In this document: positions 15,123-22,021 of the stretch, piece by piece
Numbering within the stretch: the stretch's first letter is position 1
Layout of the letters: the number at the start of each line of letters is the position of its first letter
Assembly: GCA_031290755.1 (NCBI GenBank)
Contig: JAITMY010000193.1
Coordinates: 1 to 22,021 of the forward strand
DNA: 22,021 bases
Reading direction: 5' to 3'
Source of the DNA: Prevotellaceae bacterium
Lineage (GTDB): Bacteria > Bacteroidota > Bacteroidia > Bacteroidales > UBA932
Made by a program: the position numbers and the translations under genes
The notes under the pieces: generated by a model
Seen by the model: only the letters and a program-made list of their open reading frames with translations
Database searches by the model: none
Told to the model about the DNA's origin: nothing

Positions 15123-15183
15123 TAACCTAAAATAAATTTCCAAACCATTATTTTTTACAAACAAACAAAAACCAAAAAAAACT

Positions 15184-17235
15184 ATGAAAAAGAAAGTGTT
15201 GACGTGGAGTGTGGCAGCTGCCCTGCTAAGCGCAGGGGCAGTAGCCTGTAAGGAAGACCTACAAGGGGAGTCTTCTGTAGATGTAACCGTGGAGGTGAGC
15301 TACCCCGCGGAGTGGGCGGCGAGGCTGCCGTTGAACGGCGTAGCCGTAACCATTGAGGGCGTGGCGGACACCCTGCGCACCGATGTTGCCGGCAAGGCTG
15401 GCGTAACCCTTGACGTAGGGAAAACCTACAAGTTTGTGGCCGCGCGCACCGTGCGCCTCGACACCGTGGAAAACGGACAGCCGGGCGTGCGTACCCTCGT
15501 GCTGGTAGGGCAAAAGGGCGGCGTGAGCGTGAGCGCAGCCAACAGCGTGGTGGCCATCCCGCTGGCGGTGAACGACGAATACTGGGACGGCGACACCTCG
15601 CCGCGCATCCCCGTGGTGCTCACCCTGAAGCTGCCCGCACGCTTTGCCGCCGACGGCCTCGACACCCTGCTCAAGGGGCTGGCCGTAAGCCTTAGCGGAA
15701 CCGCCGACGCCAGCCTCGTCGCCGACGAAAATGGCATCGTGAGCCGCAGCCTGCGCTACGGCGACTACTCGTTTGCCACCGCCAAAACCTCCACCGTAGA
15801 GCTGGCAAAAACCTACAACAGCGAGCAGGGGCGCTTGGACGTGAACTTCCAAGGCACCCTCAGCGTGAAGGTAACCACCCTCAACGCTGCCCTTGAGCTG
15901 GTGCTTGAGGTGGCCGACTCCACCTTTACGCCCTTCGGCGACATTTCGGGACCCGAAGCCGTGCGCCTCCACTACAAGGGCGACACCGTTACGCTGGCCG
16001 GCCTCTTCTCCGGCTCACTCGACTACGGCACGCCGCGCCTTGAGTACGCAATCACCGCACAGCCCGAAAAGCGCGAAATAGGCTTTGGCGTAAGCGCGTG
16101 GACGCCGCTGGGCAACGTGTACTCCCTCGCCAATGGCCGCATCACTGCCAACGACAGCCTGCCCGCATCTTGGGACCTGCCCGCCATTACCGACAAAAGG
16201 CGCGAGGTGAAGCCGGCAGAGCTGACCGTGAAGCTCTACAGGGACAGCGAGGGCACGCCGGTGAGGGTAAAAACCTTCCCCGTGGTGCAGGATAGCGTTG
16301 TGAAGGAGATTATAAAAATCGAAGCCACCCAGCCCGTTACCAGCAACAATGATTGGTACAGAGTTGACAATAACACGCTAACCCTGGCCATACCCTATAC
16401 AAGTGGAACAACTTTTGGCGGTACGTTCCCGTGGCTATCCTTCTCCGACTCCACATTCCGCAACGCTGCGTCAAGCACGGTTATCCCGCCGGATTATCCT
16501 GCCTCCCCTATAAGGTACATCTACTATGTTGCCATTGACGGCTTTAACGATGGTTCCCCGGATAATCTGAATGAAGCTGCTGCCATCAACTTAGGCTCGC
16601 CCATAAGCCGCCAAACCGCTACAAGCACGTACAGCTACTACCTGATGAGGCCAACCTCGGTGCCTGCACCCGCTGTGGGGAGCAACGGCTACTTTGACAT
16701 CTACCCCTACGGCACGTCGAAGGAAGACTGGCGGGCAATTAAGGTAACCGTAAAGCCCACCACCGTTACCGGCGTGATACCTCCCCCCAACGACGACTAT
16801 CTGTTAGGCACCCCTGCCCGCAGGTTCAGAACGGGCGTGCAGGCTTCCGTAACGGTAATTTTCTACGGCTTCCTCACCGTGGCCGAAGGCAAGGCTCGCA
16901 ACTATGTTGCCAATGAAAACGACGGCGCATCCCTGCTGCTCATTCCCGACAGCTGGAATAGCAACGCTAACGGAGCGCTGATTGAGCCGTTTCTCGGCAA
17001 TGGGTCGGCCAGAAATGCAAGCTTTTGCAAAGAGGGAAAGACTATCAACTCCATCTCTACCGACCCGACGGACTACCACGGCTACGCCCAGATGCAGCTC
17101 ACCACGGCCAATAAGGATGCTGCTGCCGGCACGGAGATTACCTTTAAGGCTTGCCCTAAAAACCATTTCAGCAATGATGGTGTACCTGACCCTGCTTGGA
17201 CGATTAACGTAACCACAAAGGTTTACGCCGACTAA
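15184..17235 (+). CDS. SusC/D-associated lipoprotein of unknown function
   Basis: A 683-residue lipoprotein: MKKKVLTWSVAAALLSAGAV then AC, so acylation at C22. I do not recognise a named family. The N-terminal 350 residues look like a row of beta-sandwich (Ig or prealbumin-like) domains: VDVTVEVSYP, LNGVAVTIEG, TDVAGKAGVTLDVG and a similar LKGLAVSLSG. The C-terminal part from about 376 is different in character, with IPYTSGTTFGGTFPWLSF and many Asn, Tyr and Ser. Position after SusD suggests a surface glycan- or ligand-binding protein of the uptake complex. GC content drops from about 73% (15601-15660) to about 48% (16321-16380) within the gene. Confidence 0.8.
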   Translation: MKKKVLTWSVAAALLSAGAVACKEDLQGESSVDVTVEVSYPAEWAARLPLNGVAVTIEGVADTLRTDVAGKAGVTLDVGKTYKFVAARTVRLDTVENGQPGVRTLVLVGQKGGVSVSAANSVVAIPLAVNDEYWDGDTSPRIPVVLTLKLPARFAADGLDTLLKGLAVSLSGTADASLVADENGIVSRSLRYGDYSFATAKTSTVELAKTYNSEQGRLDVNFQGTLSVKVTTLNAALELVLEVADSTFTPFGDISGPEAVRLHYKGDTVTLAGLFSGSLDYGTPRLEYAITAQPEKREIGFGVSAWTPLGNVYSLANGRITANDSLPASWDLPAITDKRREVKPAELTVKLYRDSEGTPVRVKTFPVVQDSVVKEIIKIEATQPVTSNNDWYRVDNNTLTLAIPYTSGTTFGGTFPWLSFSDSTFRNAASSTVIPPDYPASPIRYIYYVAIDGFNDGSPDNLNEAAAINLGSPISRQTATSTYSYYLMRPTSVPAPAVGSNGYFDIYPYGTSKEDWRAIKVTVKPTTVTGVIPPPNDDYLLGTPARRFRTGVQASVTVIFYGFLTVAEGKARNYVANENDGASLLLIPDSWNSNANGALIEPFLGNGSARNASFCKEGKTINSISTDPTDYHGYAQMQLTTANKDAAAGTEITFKACPKNHFSNDGVPDPAWTINVTTKVYAD

Positions 17236-17252
17236 GTCATCCGTCCCCCCAA

Positions 17253-17298
17253 GGGAAGCTAAGTGCTGGCGCAGCTGCGCCAGCATTTGGCGTTTCCC
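17253..17298 (+). other. long intercistronic hairpin with a 22-nt perfect palindrome
   Basis: Positions 17264-17285 form a perfect 22-nt palindrome (arm TGCTGGCGCAG), flanked by GGGAA (17253-17257) and TTCCC (17294-17298), which extend the stem. No T-run follows, so it is unlikely to be a simple terminator. It lies between the 683-residue lipoprotein gene and the first of two paralogous lipoproteins and could set relative expression by mRNA processing, stability or partial termination. Confidence 0.55.
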
Positions 17299-17337
17299 GG
17301 CGGGATAGAAATCAGCACCCCAAAAACAACCGTAAAC

Positions 17338-18552
17338 ATGGCAAACATTTTTCGACGCCTTCTTGCCCTTGCCTCGCTGCCGCTCATGCTGGCAGGCGCG
17401 GTGGCCTGCGAGGCGCTCGCGCCCGATGCCGAGGCTAACGCCCCCACCGGCTCCGACGACACCAGCCACCTTGTGCCCCCGCGCTACCTGAGCCTCAGCG
17501 CCCTCACCAAGTGGTTCGAGGAGGAGTATAGCATCAACTTCATCTGCCAGTTCGACTCGGCAGACTACCTGTACGTCTCCGAGGGCGTGCCGCTGCCCTA
17601 CACGCCGGCCACGGACAGCTCGCGCATCAAGCGGCTGCTCTACTACCTTGGCGACGAGGTGCTCAACGTATTCCCCGCTCGCACGGTGGCAAAGTACATG
17701 CCCCCCACCATCTATCTGGTCGATTCGCTCAAGGAGACCTATACTTTTCGGGACGACATAGCCAACCCCGCCAAGCCGGTCAACGAGAGCTGGGCATACT
17801 CCATCACAGGGCAAACCACGGGCGACTACTTAGTCATCGGCAACGCCGGCCCCCGCTTCGACGACAAGAAGGAAGGGCTGCGCGAGGAGCTGCTATCGCT
17901 CTTCGTTGACCGCCTGTCGTACAACACCAGCCTCGACAAGCTCGACGACTTCAGAAAAATCACGGAGGACGCCACGCACGCCGCCGGCGCCGTGTGGGAA
18001 ATAATGTTGGGCGGAGTCCTCGCCAAAGTATCATCGAACTACCCCTACTGGGACGGGCTGGCCAAATCCGGCAGCGCCAGCAGCAGCACCGAGCGCTCAT
18101 CCGGTTCCAATTGGTCGAGCTACGACACAGACGATAAAACGCACTGTCTGGGGCGCGGCATACGCAAGGTGGGGCGCTCCGGCTGCACCGGCTACTCGTA
18201 CTACCGAGGCATCACTGGAGCAATATACAAGGTTTACAACTTTATAAAAGCCACGGTGAGGCAGGATTTTGGCGACTTTGCCGCCTTTGTCATCACCACC
18301 CCCGCAGCCGAGCGCGAAGCCTTCTACGCGCGGGTGGAGGCCGACAAGAGCTGCAACTATACCACCCTCAGCCAAGACATGCGCAGCGGCGAGAAGCCCA
18401 TTCCCGACTACTACTTTCAGGCGCCACCCGACACCGGCTGGTACGACGCCCGCTTCCCCTTCGCCGGCACCCTTGGCGCCGAGGCCATGCGGCAAAAGGA
18501 TGCTTACGTGAAGAATTACTTCAAAACAAACTTACAAATTGACTTAGAGTAG
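17338..18552 (+). CDS. zinc-metallohydrolase-like lipoprotein lacking HExxH, copy 1
   Basis: A 404-residue lipoprotein (LAGAVAC, C24). Its plan matches my memory of the SusC/D-linked zinc metallohydrolase lipoproteins (LP_HExxH_w_tonB, Peptidase_Mx1-like): LSALTKWFEEEYSINFICQFD (52-73), a helical SSRIKRLLYYLGDEVLNVF, KYMPPTIYLVDS (119-130), then GDYLVIGNAGPRF. Where that family has HEFxH, this protein has REELLSLFVD (182-191), so both zinc histidines are missing. A later QDFGDFAAFVIT (309-320) resembles the family EDFAE region. It is therefore probably a non-catalytic binding protein. I chose the ATG at 17338 over the upstream in-frame 17263, which precedes the signal peptide. The next gene is a close paralogue. 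Confidence 0.75.
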   Translation: MANIFRRLLALASLPLMLAGAVACEALAPDAEANAPTGSDDTSHLVPPRYLSLSALTKWFEEEYSINFICQFDSADYLYVSEGVPLPYTPATDSSRIKRLLYYLGDEVLNVFPARTVAKYMPPTIYLVDSLKETYTFRDDIANPAKPVNESWAYSITGQTTGDYLVIGNAGPRFDDKKEGLREELLSLFVDRLSYNTSLDKLDDFRKITEDATHAAGAVWEIMLGGVLAKVSSNYPYWDGLAKSGSASSSTERSSGSNWSSYDTDDKTHCLGRGIRKVGRSGCTGYSYYRGITGAIYKVYNFIKATVRQDFGDFAAFVITTPAAEREAFYARVEADKSCNYTTLSQDMRSGEKPIPDYYFQAPPDTGWYDARFPFAGTLGAEAMRQKDAYVKNYFKTNLQIDLE

Positions 18553-18605
18553 CTATGCGACTACCGCCTCTGCCATTATTCACTATTAACTAAAAACTAA
18601 AAAAC

Positions 18606-19838
18606 ATGAAAAACACTTTCAGAACCCTAACCCTTGCCTCGCTGCCGCTCGTGCTGGCCGGCGCCATCGCCTGCGAGGAGATCGCGCCCGATGCTGAGGT
18701 TAACACCCCCACCACCATCGACGACACCAGCCACCTTGTGCCCCCGCGCTACCTGAGCCTCGGCGCCCTCACCAAGTGGTTCGAGGAGGAGTACAGCATC
18801 AACTTCATCTACGAGCAGCTCGACGAGAGGGGCTACATGCAGGTCTCCGAGGGCGTGCCGCTGCCCTACACGCCGGCCACGGACAGCTCGCGCATCAAGC
18901 GGCTGCTCTACTACATTGGCGACTACGTGCTCAACGTGTTCCCCACCCGCACCGTGGCCAAGTACATGCCCCCCATCATCTACATCGTCGATTCGCTCAA
19001 GGAGACTTATGAGGTGTGGGACGACCAAACCGTCCTCGGCAAAACGGATAGAAGCTCCTCGTTCTTCCCCGTCACGGGGCAAACCACGGGCGACTACCTC
19101 GTTCTCGGCAACGCCGGCCCCCGCTTCGACGACAAGAAGGAAGGGCTGCGCGAGGAGCTGCTATCGCTCTTCATCGACCGCCTGTCGTACAACACCAACC
19201 TCCCCCAGCTCGACGACTTCAAAAAAATTACGGAGACCGCTACGCTCGCCTCCGGCACCGTGTGGGAGTTAGTGTTGAGCGGCACCAGCGTCGTTGCCAA
19301 AATGACAATGAACTACCCCTACTGGGACGGGCTGGCCAAATCCGGCAGCGCCAGCAGCAGCATCGAGCGCTCCTCCGGCGCCGATTGGAGTAGCTACGAC
19401 TCAGCGGTTCAAACGCCTTGGCTGGGGCGCGGCATACGCAAGGTGGGGCGCTCCGGCCGCGTTTACTATGAGTACCGAAACATCTCCGGGACAATCATTA
19501 ACACTTACCAGTATGTGAAGGCCACGGTGAGGCAGGATTTTGCCGACTTTGCCGTCTTTGTCATCACCACCCCCGCAGCCAAGCGCGAAGCCTTCTACGC
19601 GCAGGTGGCCGCCAACAAGAATTGCGGCTATGCCACCATCAGCCAAGACATGCGCAGCGGCGTGAAGCCCATTCCCGACTACTTCAAGCAGCTCTACCTG
19701 CCACTCGACACCGGCTGGTACGACACCCGCTTCCCCTACGCCGGCACCCTTGGCGCCGACGCCATGCGGCAAAAAGATGCCTACGTGCAGAAGTACTTCA
19801 AAGAAAAATTGAATGTGGAGCTGAGGAAGGAGGAATAG
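18606..19838 (+). CDS. zinc-metallohydrolase-like lipoprotein lacking HExxH, copy 2
   Basis: A 410-residue lipoprotein with lipobox GAIAC (C23). It is a tandem paralogue of the preceding gene: the two proteins align end to end, and 67 consecutive bases are identical (17838-17904 and 19106-19172). Like copy 1 it has REELLSLFIDR where a HExxH motif would be expected. Differences concentrate in the ligand-facing middle (for example EQLDERGYMQ against CQFDSADYLY, and the stretch after YPYWDG). The final residues are basic and acidic (LRKEE). It is the last gene of the SusC/D unit, followed by a strong terminator. Confidence 0.75.
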   Translation: MKNTFRTLTLASLPLVLAGAIACEEIAPDAEVNTPTTIDDTSHLVPPRYLSLGALTKWFEEEYSINFIYEQLDERGYMQVSEGVPLPYTPATDSSRIKRLLYYIGDYVLNVFPTRTVAKYMPPIIYIVDSLKETYEVWDDQTVLGKTDRSSSFFPVTGQTTGDYLVLGNAGPRFDDKKEGLREELLSLFIDRLSYNTNLPQLDDFKKITETATLASGTVWELVLSGTSVVAKMTMNYPYWDGLAKSGSASSSIERSSGADWSSYDSAVQTPWLGRGIRKVGRSGRVYYEYRNISGTIINTYQYVKATVRQDFADFAVFVITTPAAKREAFYAQVAANKNCGYATISQDMRSGVKPIPDYFKQLYLPLDTGWYDTRFPYAGTLGADAMRQKDAYVQKYFKEKLNVELRKEE

Positions 19839-19868
19839 AGGAAGATTTACGAGTAGCTGATTTTTTAG

Positions 19869-19905
19869 AGCTTCGGCAAGGTGGGCGCCTTGCTGAAGCT
19901 TTTTT
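19869..19905 (+). terminator. intrinsic terminator of the SusC/D operon
   Basis: A 13-bp stem with one G-U pair (19869-19881 with 19888-19900), 6-nt loop, then TTTTTT. It lies 30 bp after the stop of the last lipoprotein gene and is the clearest terminator in the window. Confidence 0.85.
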
Positions 19906-19954
19906 GTATGGTAGGGTGGTAGAATAAATTGTTTTTGTATATTTGTAGAAAAAT

Positions 19955-20047
19955 ATGACAAGCCATATAAATTTACAACGAGGTTACGATGCGATAGAGA
20001 TATTAACTCCTAAAAAAATAATGGAAAATGGAAACTACAGAATATGA
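19955..20047 (+). CDS. possible 30-residue ORF
   Basis: An ATG-started frame encoding MTSHINLQRGYDAIEILTPK and ten more residues. It overlaps the next small ORF by 20 bp in another frame. A TATATTTG element at 19938-19945 would start transcription just before the ATG, but no well-spaced -33 TTG is present. No family recognised; it may be chance or the front part of a frameshifted gene. Confidence 0.25.
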   Translation: MTSHINLQRGYDAIEILTPKKIMENGNYRI

Positions 20048-20246
20048 AATTACAAAATTGGTGCCGCCGGTAGCTATCCCCGGCATTATGCAAATCCTGC
20101 GTGATATTAGAGACCAAAATAGCTTGCGGCACATGAATATGACCGCAAGGGAGATATTGGAAGAAGAGCAACGCAGCAAGGAAAAATATTCGTTTTGGCC
20201 TAAAGGTACTCAATTTGCCAATGGCATAGAATGCTTCGCCCGTTAA
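20028..20246 (+). CDS. small hypothetical protein
   Basis: A 72-residue ORF (METTEYEITKLVPPVAIPGI at the start, a charged helix MTAREILEEEQRSKEKY in the middle). The local DNA is AT-rich compared with its neighbours, and the helical, charged protein could be part of a small accessory module. It overlaps the preceding 30-residue ORF. I recognise no family and cannot exclude a decayed gene. Confidence 0.4.
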   Translation: METTEYEITKLVPPVAIPGIMQILRDIRDQNSLRHMNMTAREILEEEQRSKEKYSFWPKGTQFANGIECFAR

Positions 20247-20278
20247 GCGCCGCCCTTGTTTGCAGGGGATGAGAAAAA

Positions 20279-20953
20279 TTACTGCTGCCCTGCCGCCCCT
20301 TGCTGCTTGCCCCTGTCGCCCCACGCCTCCCGCTCCTTCTTCAGGTCGTAGCCCTGCGCCGAGAGATAGTTGTTGATGCGCCCCTTGTACTTGCCAAACC
20401 ACTCGTGCTTCTTGTTGCTCGATTCGGCGTCCATGGCGTGCTCACGCGCCTCCGTGAGGGCGGCGTGGACGTAGCGCTTCTGCTCGTCGGTGAGGGTGGG
20501 TATCATTTCGCACTGCACGCGGTAGGTGAGCGGCGCCACGCCGTAGGTCATGCCGTCCTTCACCTTGTCCACCTGCTCCGGCGAAAGCTCGCTGGCCAGC
20601 TTGCCTATGTAGGCGCAGTGCAGACCGTAGAGCTTGGCGGTGGCTTCGTTTTCGACAGCCTTGACGGTGGCGGCCTTGCTCCCAAGGCTATCCTCCTTGA
20701 GCTCCTGCACGATAACGTTGCGCGCGTCGTGGACGGCGTTCAGGTCGCGGTACTGGTGGGCAATGATGCCCCGCACGCGAATGAGCTTGGCCGAGTCGAC
20801 AATGTCCAGCGTGGCGACAATCTTAGCCGCCCGCTCGGTTACCACCTTCATGTAGGCCTCGTCCTTGTCGGCAGCCGTCGGCGCACCCTGCGCCGCTGCG
20901 CCCAGCGAGGTGCACAGGGCAAGGCTAATGGTCAAAAAATGTAGCATTTTCAT
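20279..20953 (-). CDS. DUF3826 family secreted protein
   Basis: A 224-residue protein with signal peptide (1-22, ending SLGAAAQG). Conserved DUF3826 stretches as I recall them: VTERAAKIVATLDIVDSAK, the QYRDLNAVHDAR segment, VKDGMTYGVAPLTY and, near the end, EAREHAMDAESSNKKHEWFGKYKGRINNYLSAQGYD. The family is found in Bacteroidota, often near polysaccharide utilisation genes; function unknown. It is transcribed toward the SusC/D locus but on the other strand. Confidence 0.85.
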   Translation of the reverse strand: MKMLHFLTISLALCTSLGAAAQGAPTAADKDEAYMKVVTERAAKIVATLDIVDSAKLIRVRGIIAHQYRDLNAVHDARNVIVQELKEDSLGSKAATVKAVENEATAKLYGLHCAYIGKLASELSPEQVDKVKDGMTYGVAPLTYRVQCEMIPTLTDEQKRYVHAALTEAREHAMDAESSNKKHEWFGKYKGRINNYLSAQGYDLKKEREAWGDRGKQQGAAGQQ

Positions 20954-21010
20954 GTGTCAAAATACGTTTAGGGTGAACGTTAGGGTTACGAGCTGCCAAG
21001 TGGCACGGCG

Positions 21011-21037
21011 CAAACATACGCTTTTTATCAACAGCAA
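21011..21037 (-). promoter_or_regulatory. possible promoter of the DUF3826 gene
   Basis: On the minus strand TTG (21037-21035), a short 16-bp spacer and TATGTTTG (21018-21011). The -7 element fits well; the spacing is below the usual range. It would give a leader of about 50 nt. Confidence 0.35.
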
Positions 21038-21077
21038 GGCAGGTTGGCCGCTCAAATAACGTTAATTTCAGGCTCGT

Positions 21078-21545
21078 TCAGCCTTCTATGCCCACCAGCA
21101 GCGGGTGGCCATTGAGCTTGGGGGGCGCCACGAGGCAGGCCGACACGCTGGGGATAGCCCGAATAGCGGCGCAGAGCGCGTCTGCTTCCTCCTTCCGCAG
21201 CGCCCGCGGCACCTTCAACAGGAAGTCCACCTGCGGCAGCTCCTTCACCAGCAGCGCCTGCCCGTACCGGTTGGCTATCAGGATGCAGGTGCACTTGAGC
21301 GCGGCGCTGGCGGCGGAGAAGAGCGCCAGCAGTTGAGGCGTGGCCTCGCCGGCCTCGGTGGCAACGGGCACTGCCACGTCGTCGTAGTGGACAAAGTCGA
21401 GGTGCAGGGCGCGGTTGAGCAGCCACGCCATGCGCGTGTCGGACTCGGCGGCGCAGATGGCCAAGAGCACAAGCTCGTCCTCCTCGTCGGCGCTGCCGTC
21501 CACCACGTAGGCGCTGTCCTTTCGTTTTGTTTTTGCGGTTGCCAT
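21078..21545 (-). CDS. IPExxVDY family protein
   Basis: A 155-residue cytoplasmic protein without signal peptide. It resembles the small Bacteroidota IPExxVDY family: LLAICAAESDTRMAWLLNRAL near residues 27-47, then ILIANRYGQALLVKELPQVDFLLKV, where KELPQVDFLL is the variant of the family motif, and a C-terminal I-x-I-P-S-V segment. Function unknown. Its start is 71 bp from the divergent transporter gene, and a TAACTTTG element (21564-21557, minus strand) may be its -7 box. Confidence 0.75.
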   Translation of the reverse strand: MATAKTKRKDSAYVVDGSADEEDELVLLAICAAESDTRMAWLLNRALHLDFVHYDDVAVPVATEAGEATPQLLALFSAASAALKCTCILIANRYGQALLVKELPQVDFLLKVPRALRKEEADALCAAIRAIPSVSACLVAPPKLNGHPLLVGIEG

Positions 21546-21549
21546 ATTT

Positions 21550-21584
21550 TTTGCACCAAAGTTACAAATTTTACGCTATATTTG
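21550..21584 (+). promoter_or_regulatory. promoter of the sugar transporter gene
   Basis: TTTG (21550-21553), 23-bp spacer, TATATTTG (21577-21584). It overlaps the minus-strand -7 element of the IPExxVDY gene, so the two divergent genes share a control region. Confidence 0.5.
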
Positions 21585-21616
21585 CCCCGAAAAAATGCTG
21601 TAAAAATCGTTACTTT

Positions 21617-21985
21617 ATGGTGCAAAAAAAGTCATACGCTGCCGGAATTTCCATCGTCGGGGGGTTGTTCTTCGTTTTGGGCTTCATCACGTGGCTCAAC
21701 GCCACGCTGGTGCCCTACCTCAAGGTGGCCTGCGAGCTGAGCAACTTTGAGGCGTACTTTGTTACGGCGGCCTTCTACGGCGCGTACGTGGCCATGCTGC
21801 TGCCGGCGGCGCAGGTGCTGCAACGGAGCGGCCTGAAAAACGGGCTGACAATTGGGCTGATGTCCCTGCTGGCGGGGGTGCTCATTTTCATTCCGGCGGC
21901 GCAGCTCCGCCGCCGTCTGCTCCAGGAGCGGACCGTTCCGGCGGGAGATCGCCGCCGCCGCGGAGAGGACGGCGGTGAAGCATAA
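21617..21985 (+). CDS. FucP/GluP-like sugar MFS transporter, N-terminal part only
   Basis: The first 95 residues fit the fucose/glucose-galactose permease family: ISIVGGLFFVLGFITWLNAT, LVPYLKVACELSNFEAYFVT, AAFYGAYVAMLLPA, then GLKNGLTIGLMSLLAGVLIFIPAA, three transmembrane helices in the normal family order. A full transporter would have about 400 residues and 12 helices. After residue 95 (near 21901) the frame reads QLRRRLLQERTVPAG and similar arginine-rich sequence that no transporter has, and stops at 21985. It is therefore broken or wrongly joined at this point rather than simply cut by the window end. Confidence 0.7.
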   Translation: MVQKKSYAAGISIVGGLFFVLGFITWLNATLVPYLKVACELSNFEAYFVTAAFYGAYVAMLLPAAQVLQRSGLKNGLTIGLMSLLAGVLIFIPAAQLRRRLLQERTVPAGDRRRRGEDGGEA

Positions 21986-22021
21986 CAGGGCGGCGATGAG
22001 AAAGATAAGCCCCCGGAGCAG
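21902..22021 (-). other. foreign-looking segment, open on the minus strand
   Basis: Read on the minus strand from the window end, the frame beginning LLRGLIFLIAALLCFTAVLS, then AAAAISRRNGPLLEQTAAEL, looks like a transmembrane helix followed by a charged helix, as in a sensor kinase or similar membrane protein. It joins the transporter gene at about 21,900. No start or stop of this second gene is visible. Confidence 0.35.

Overview
This window looks like a chromosomal segment (or contig end) of a GC-rich member of the Bacteroidota, probably order Bacteroidales. Support comes from a SusC/SusD outer-membrane pair, Bacteroidota-restricted families (DUF4294, DUF3826, IPExxVDY), a type IX secretion (T9SS) C-terminal sorting domain, Bacteroidetes-type promoters (TTG, about 20 bp, TAnnTTTG) and the absence of Shine-Dalgarno sites. 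No rRNA, tRNA or CRISPR array was seen.

Layout. (1) 52-3468, minus strand: a small coiled-coil plus PD-(D/E)XK nuclease-like protein with its own promoter, then the operon DUF4294 lipoprotein/secreted protein -> ddl (D-Ala-D-Ala ligase) -> xerD (tyrosine recombinase), closed by a hairpin and a REP-like palindromic repeat. (2) 3484-5166, plus strand: an AT-rich island with a type II restriction-modification pair (D12-class adenine methylase overlapping an HNH/zinc endonuclease), whose stop codon overlaps the start of (3) a 1031-residue GC-rich secreted serine endopeptidase of Lys-C type with GLUG repeats and a T9SS tail (5163-8258). (4) 8304-8990, minus strand: a HigB/HigA toxin-antitoxin pair with a good promoter.

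(5) 8990-19905, plus strand: a secreted 149-residue protein of unknown function, then a SusC/SusD-type uptake locus: SusC-like TonB-dependent transporter, SusD-like lipoprotein, a 683-residue lipoprotein, and two tandem paralogous lipoproteins that look like the SusC/D-associated zinc metallohydrolase lipoprotein family but lack its HExxH motif. A strong intrinsic terminator ends the locus. The small gene and the SusC operon have near-duplicate control regions: a 40-bp conserved block, then a 20-bp palindrome ending in the same register on the -33 TTG, then a 20-bp spacer to TAnnTTTG. The SusC operon also has a roughly 200-nt leader with three hairpins, the last a textbook terminator upstream of the start codon. 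This looks like attenuation or a small RNA and is the most interesting signal here.

(6) 19955-22021: two tiny overlapping ORFs of unknown meaning, DUF3826 and IPExxVDY genes on the minus strand, and the divergent start of a FucP/GluP-like sugar transporter. That transporter loses its family sequence near 21,900, where the DNA starts to look like coding sequence on the other strand. This may be an assembly chimera or a real rearrangement at the window end.

Function. The SusC/D locus probably imports a glycan or peptide-derived ligand across the outer membrane, with surface lipoproteins helping to bind it. The secreted endopeptidase may supply peptides but is not in the same transcription unit. 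The restriction-modification and toxin-antitoxin pairs are typical accessory modules.
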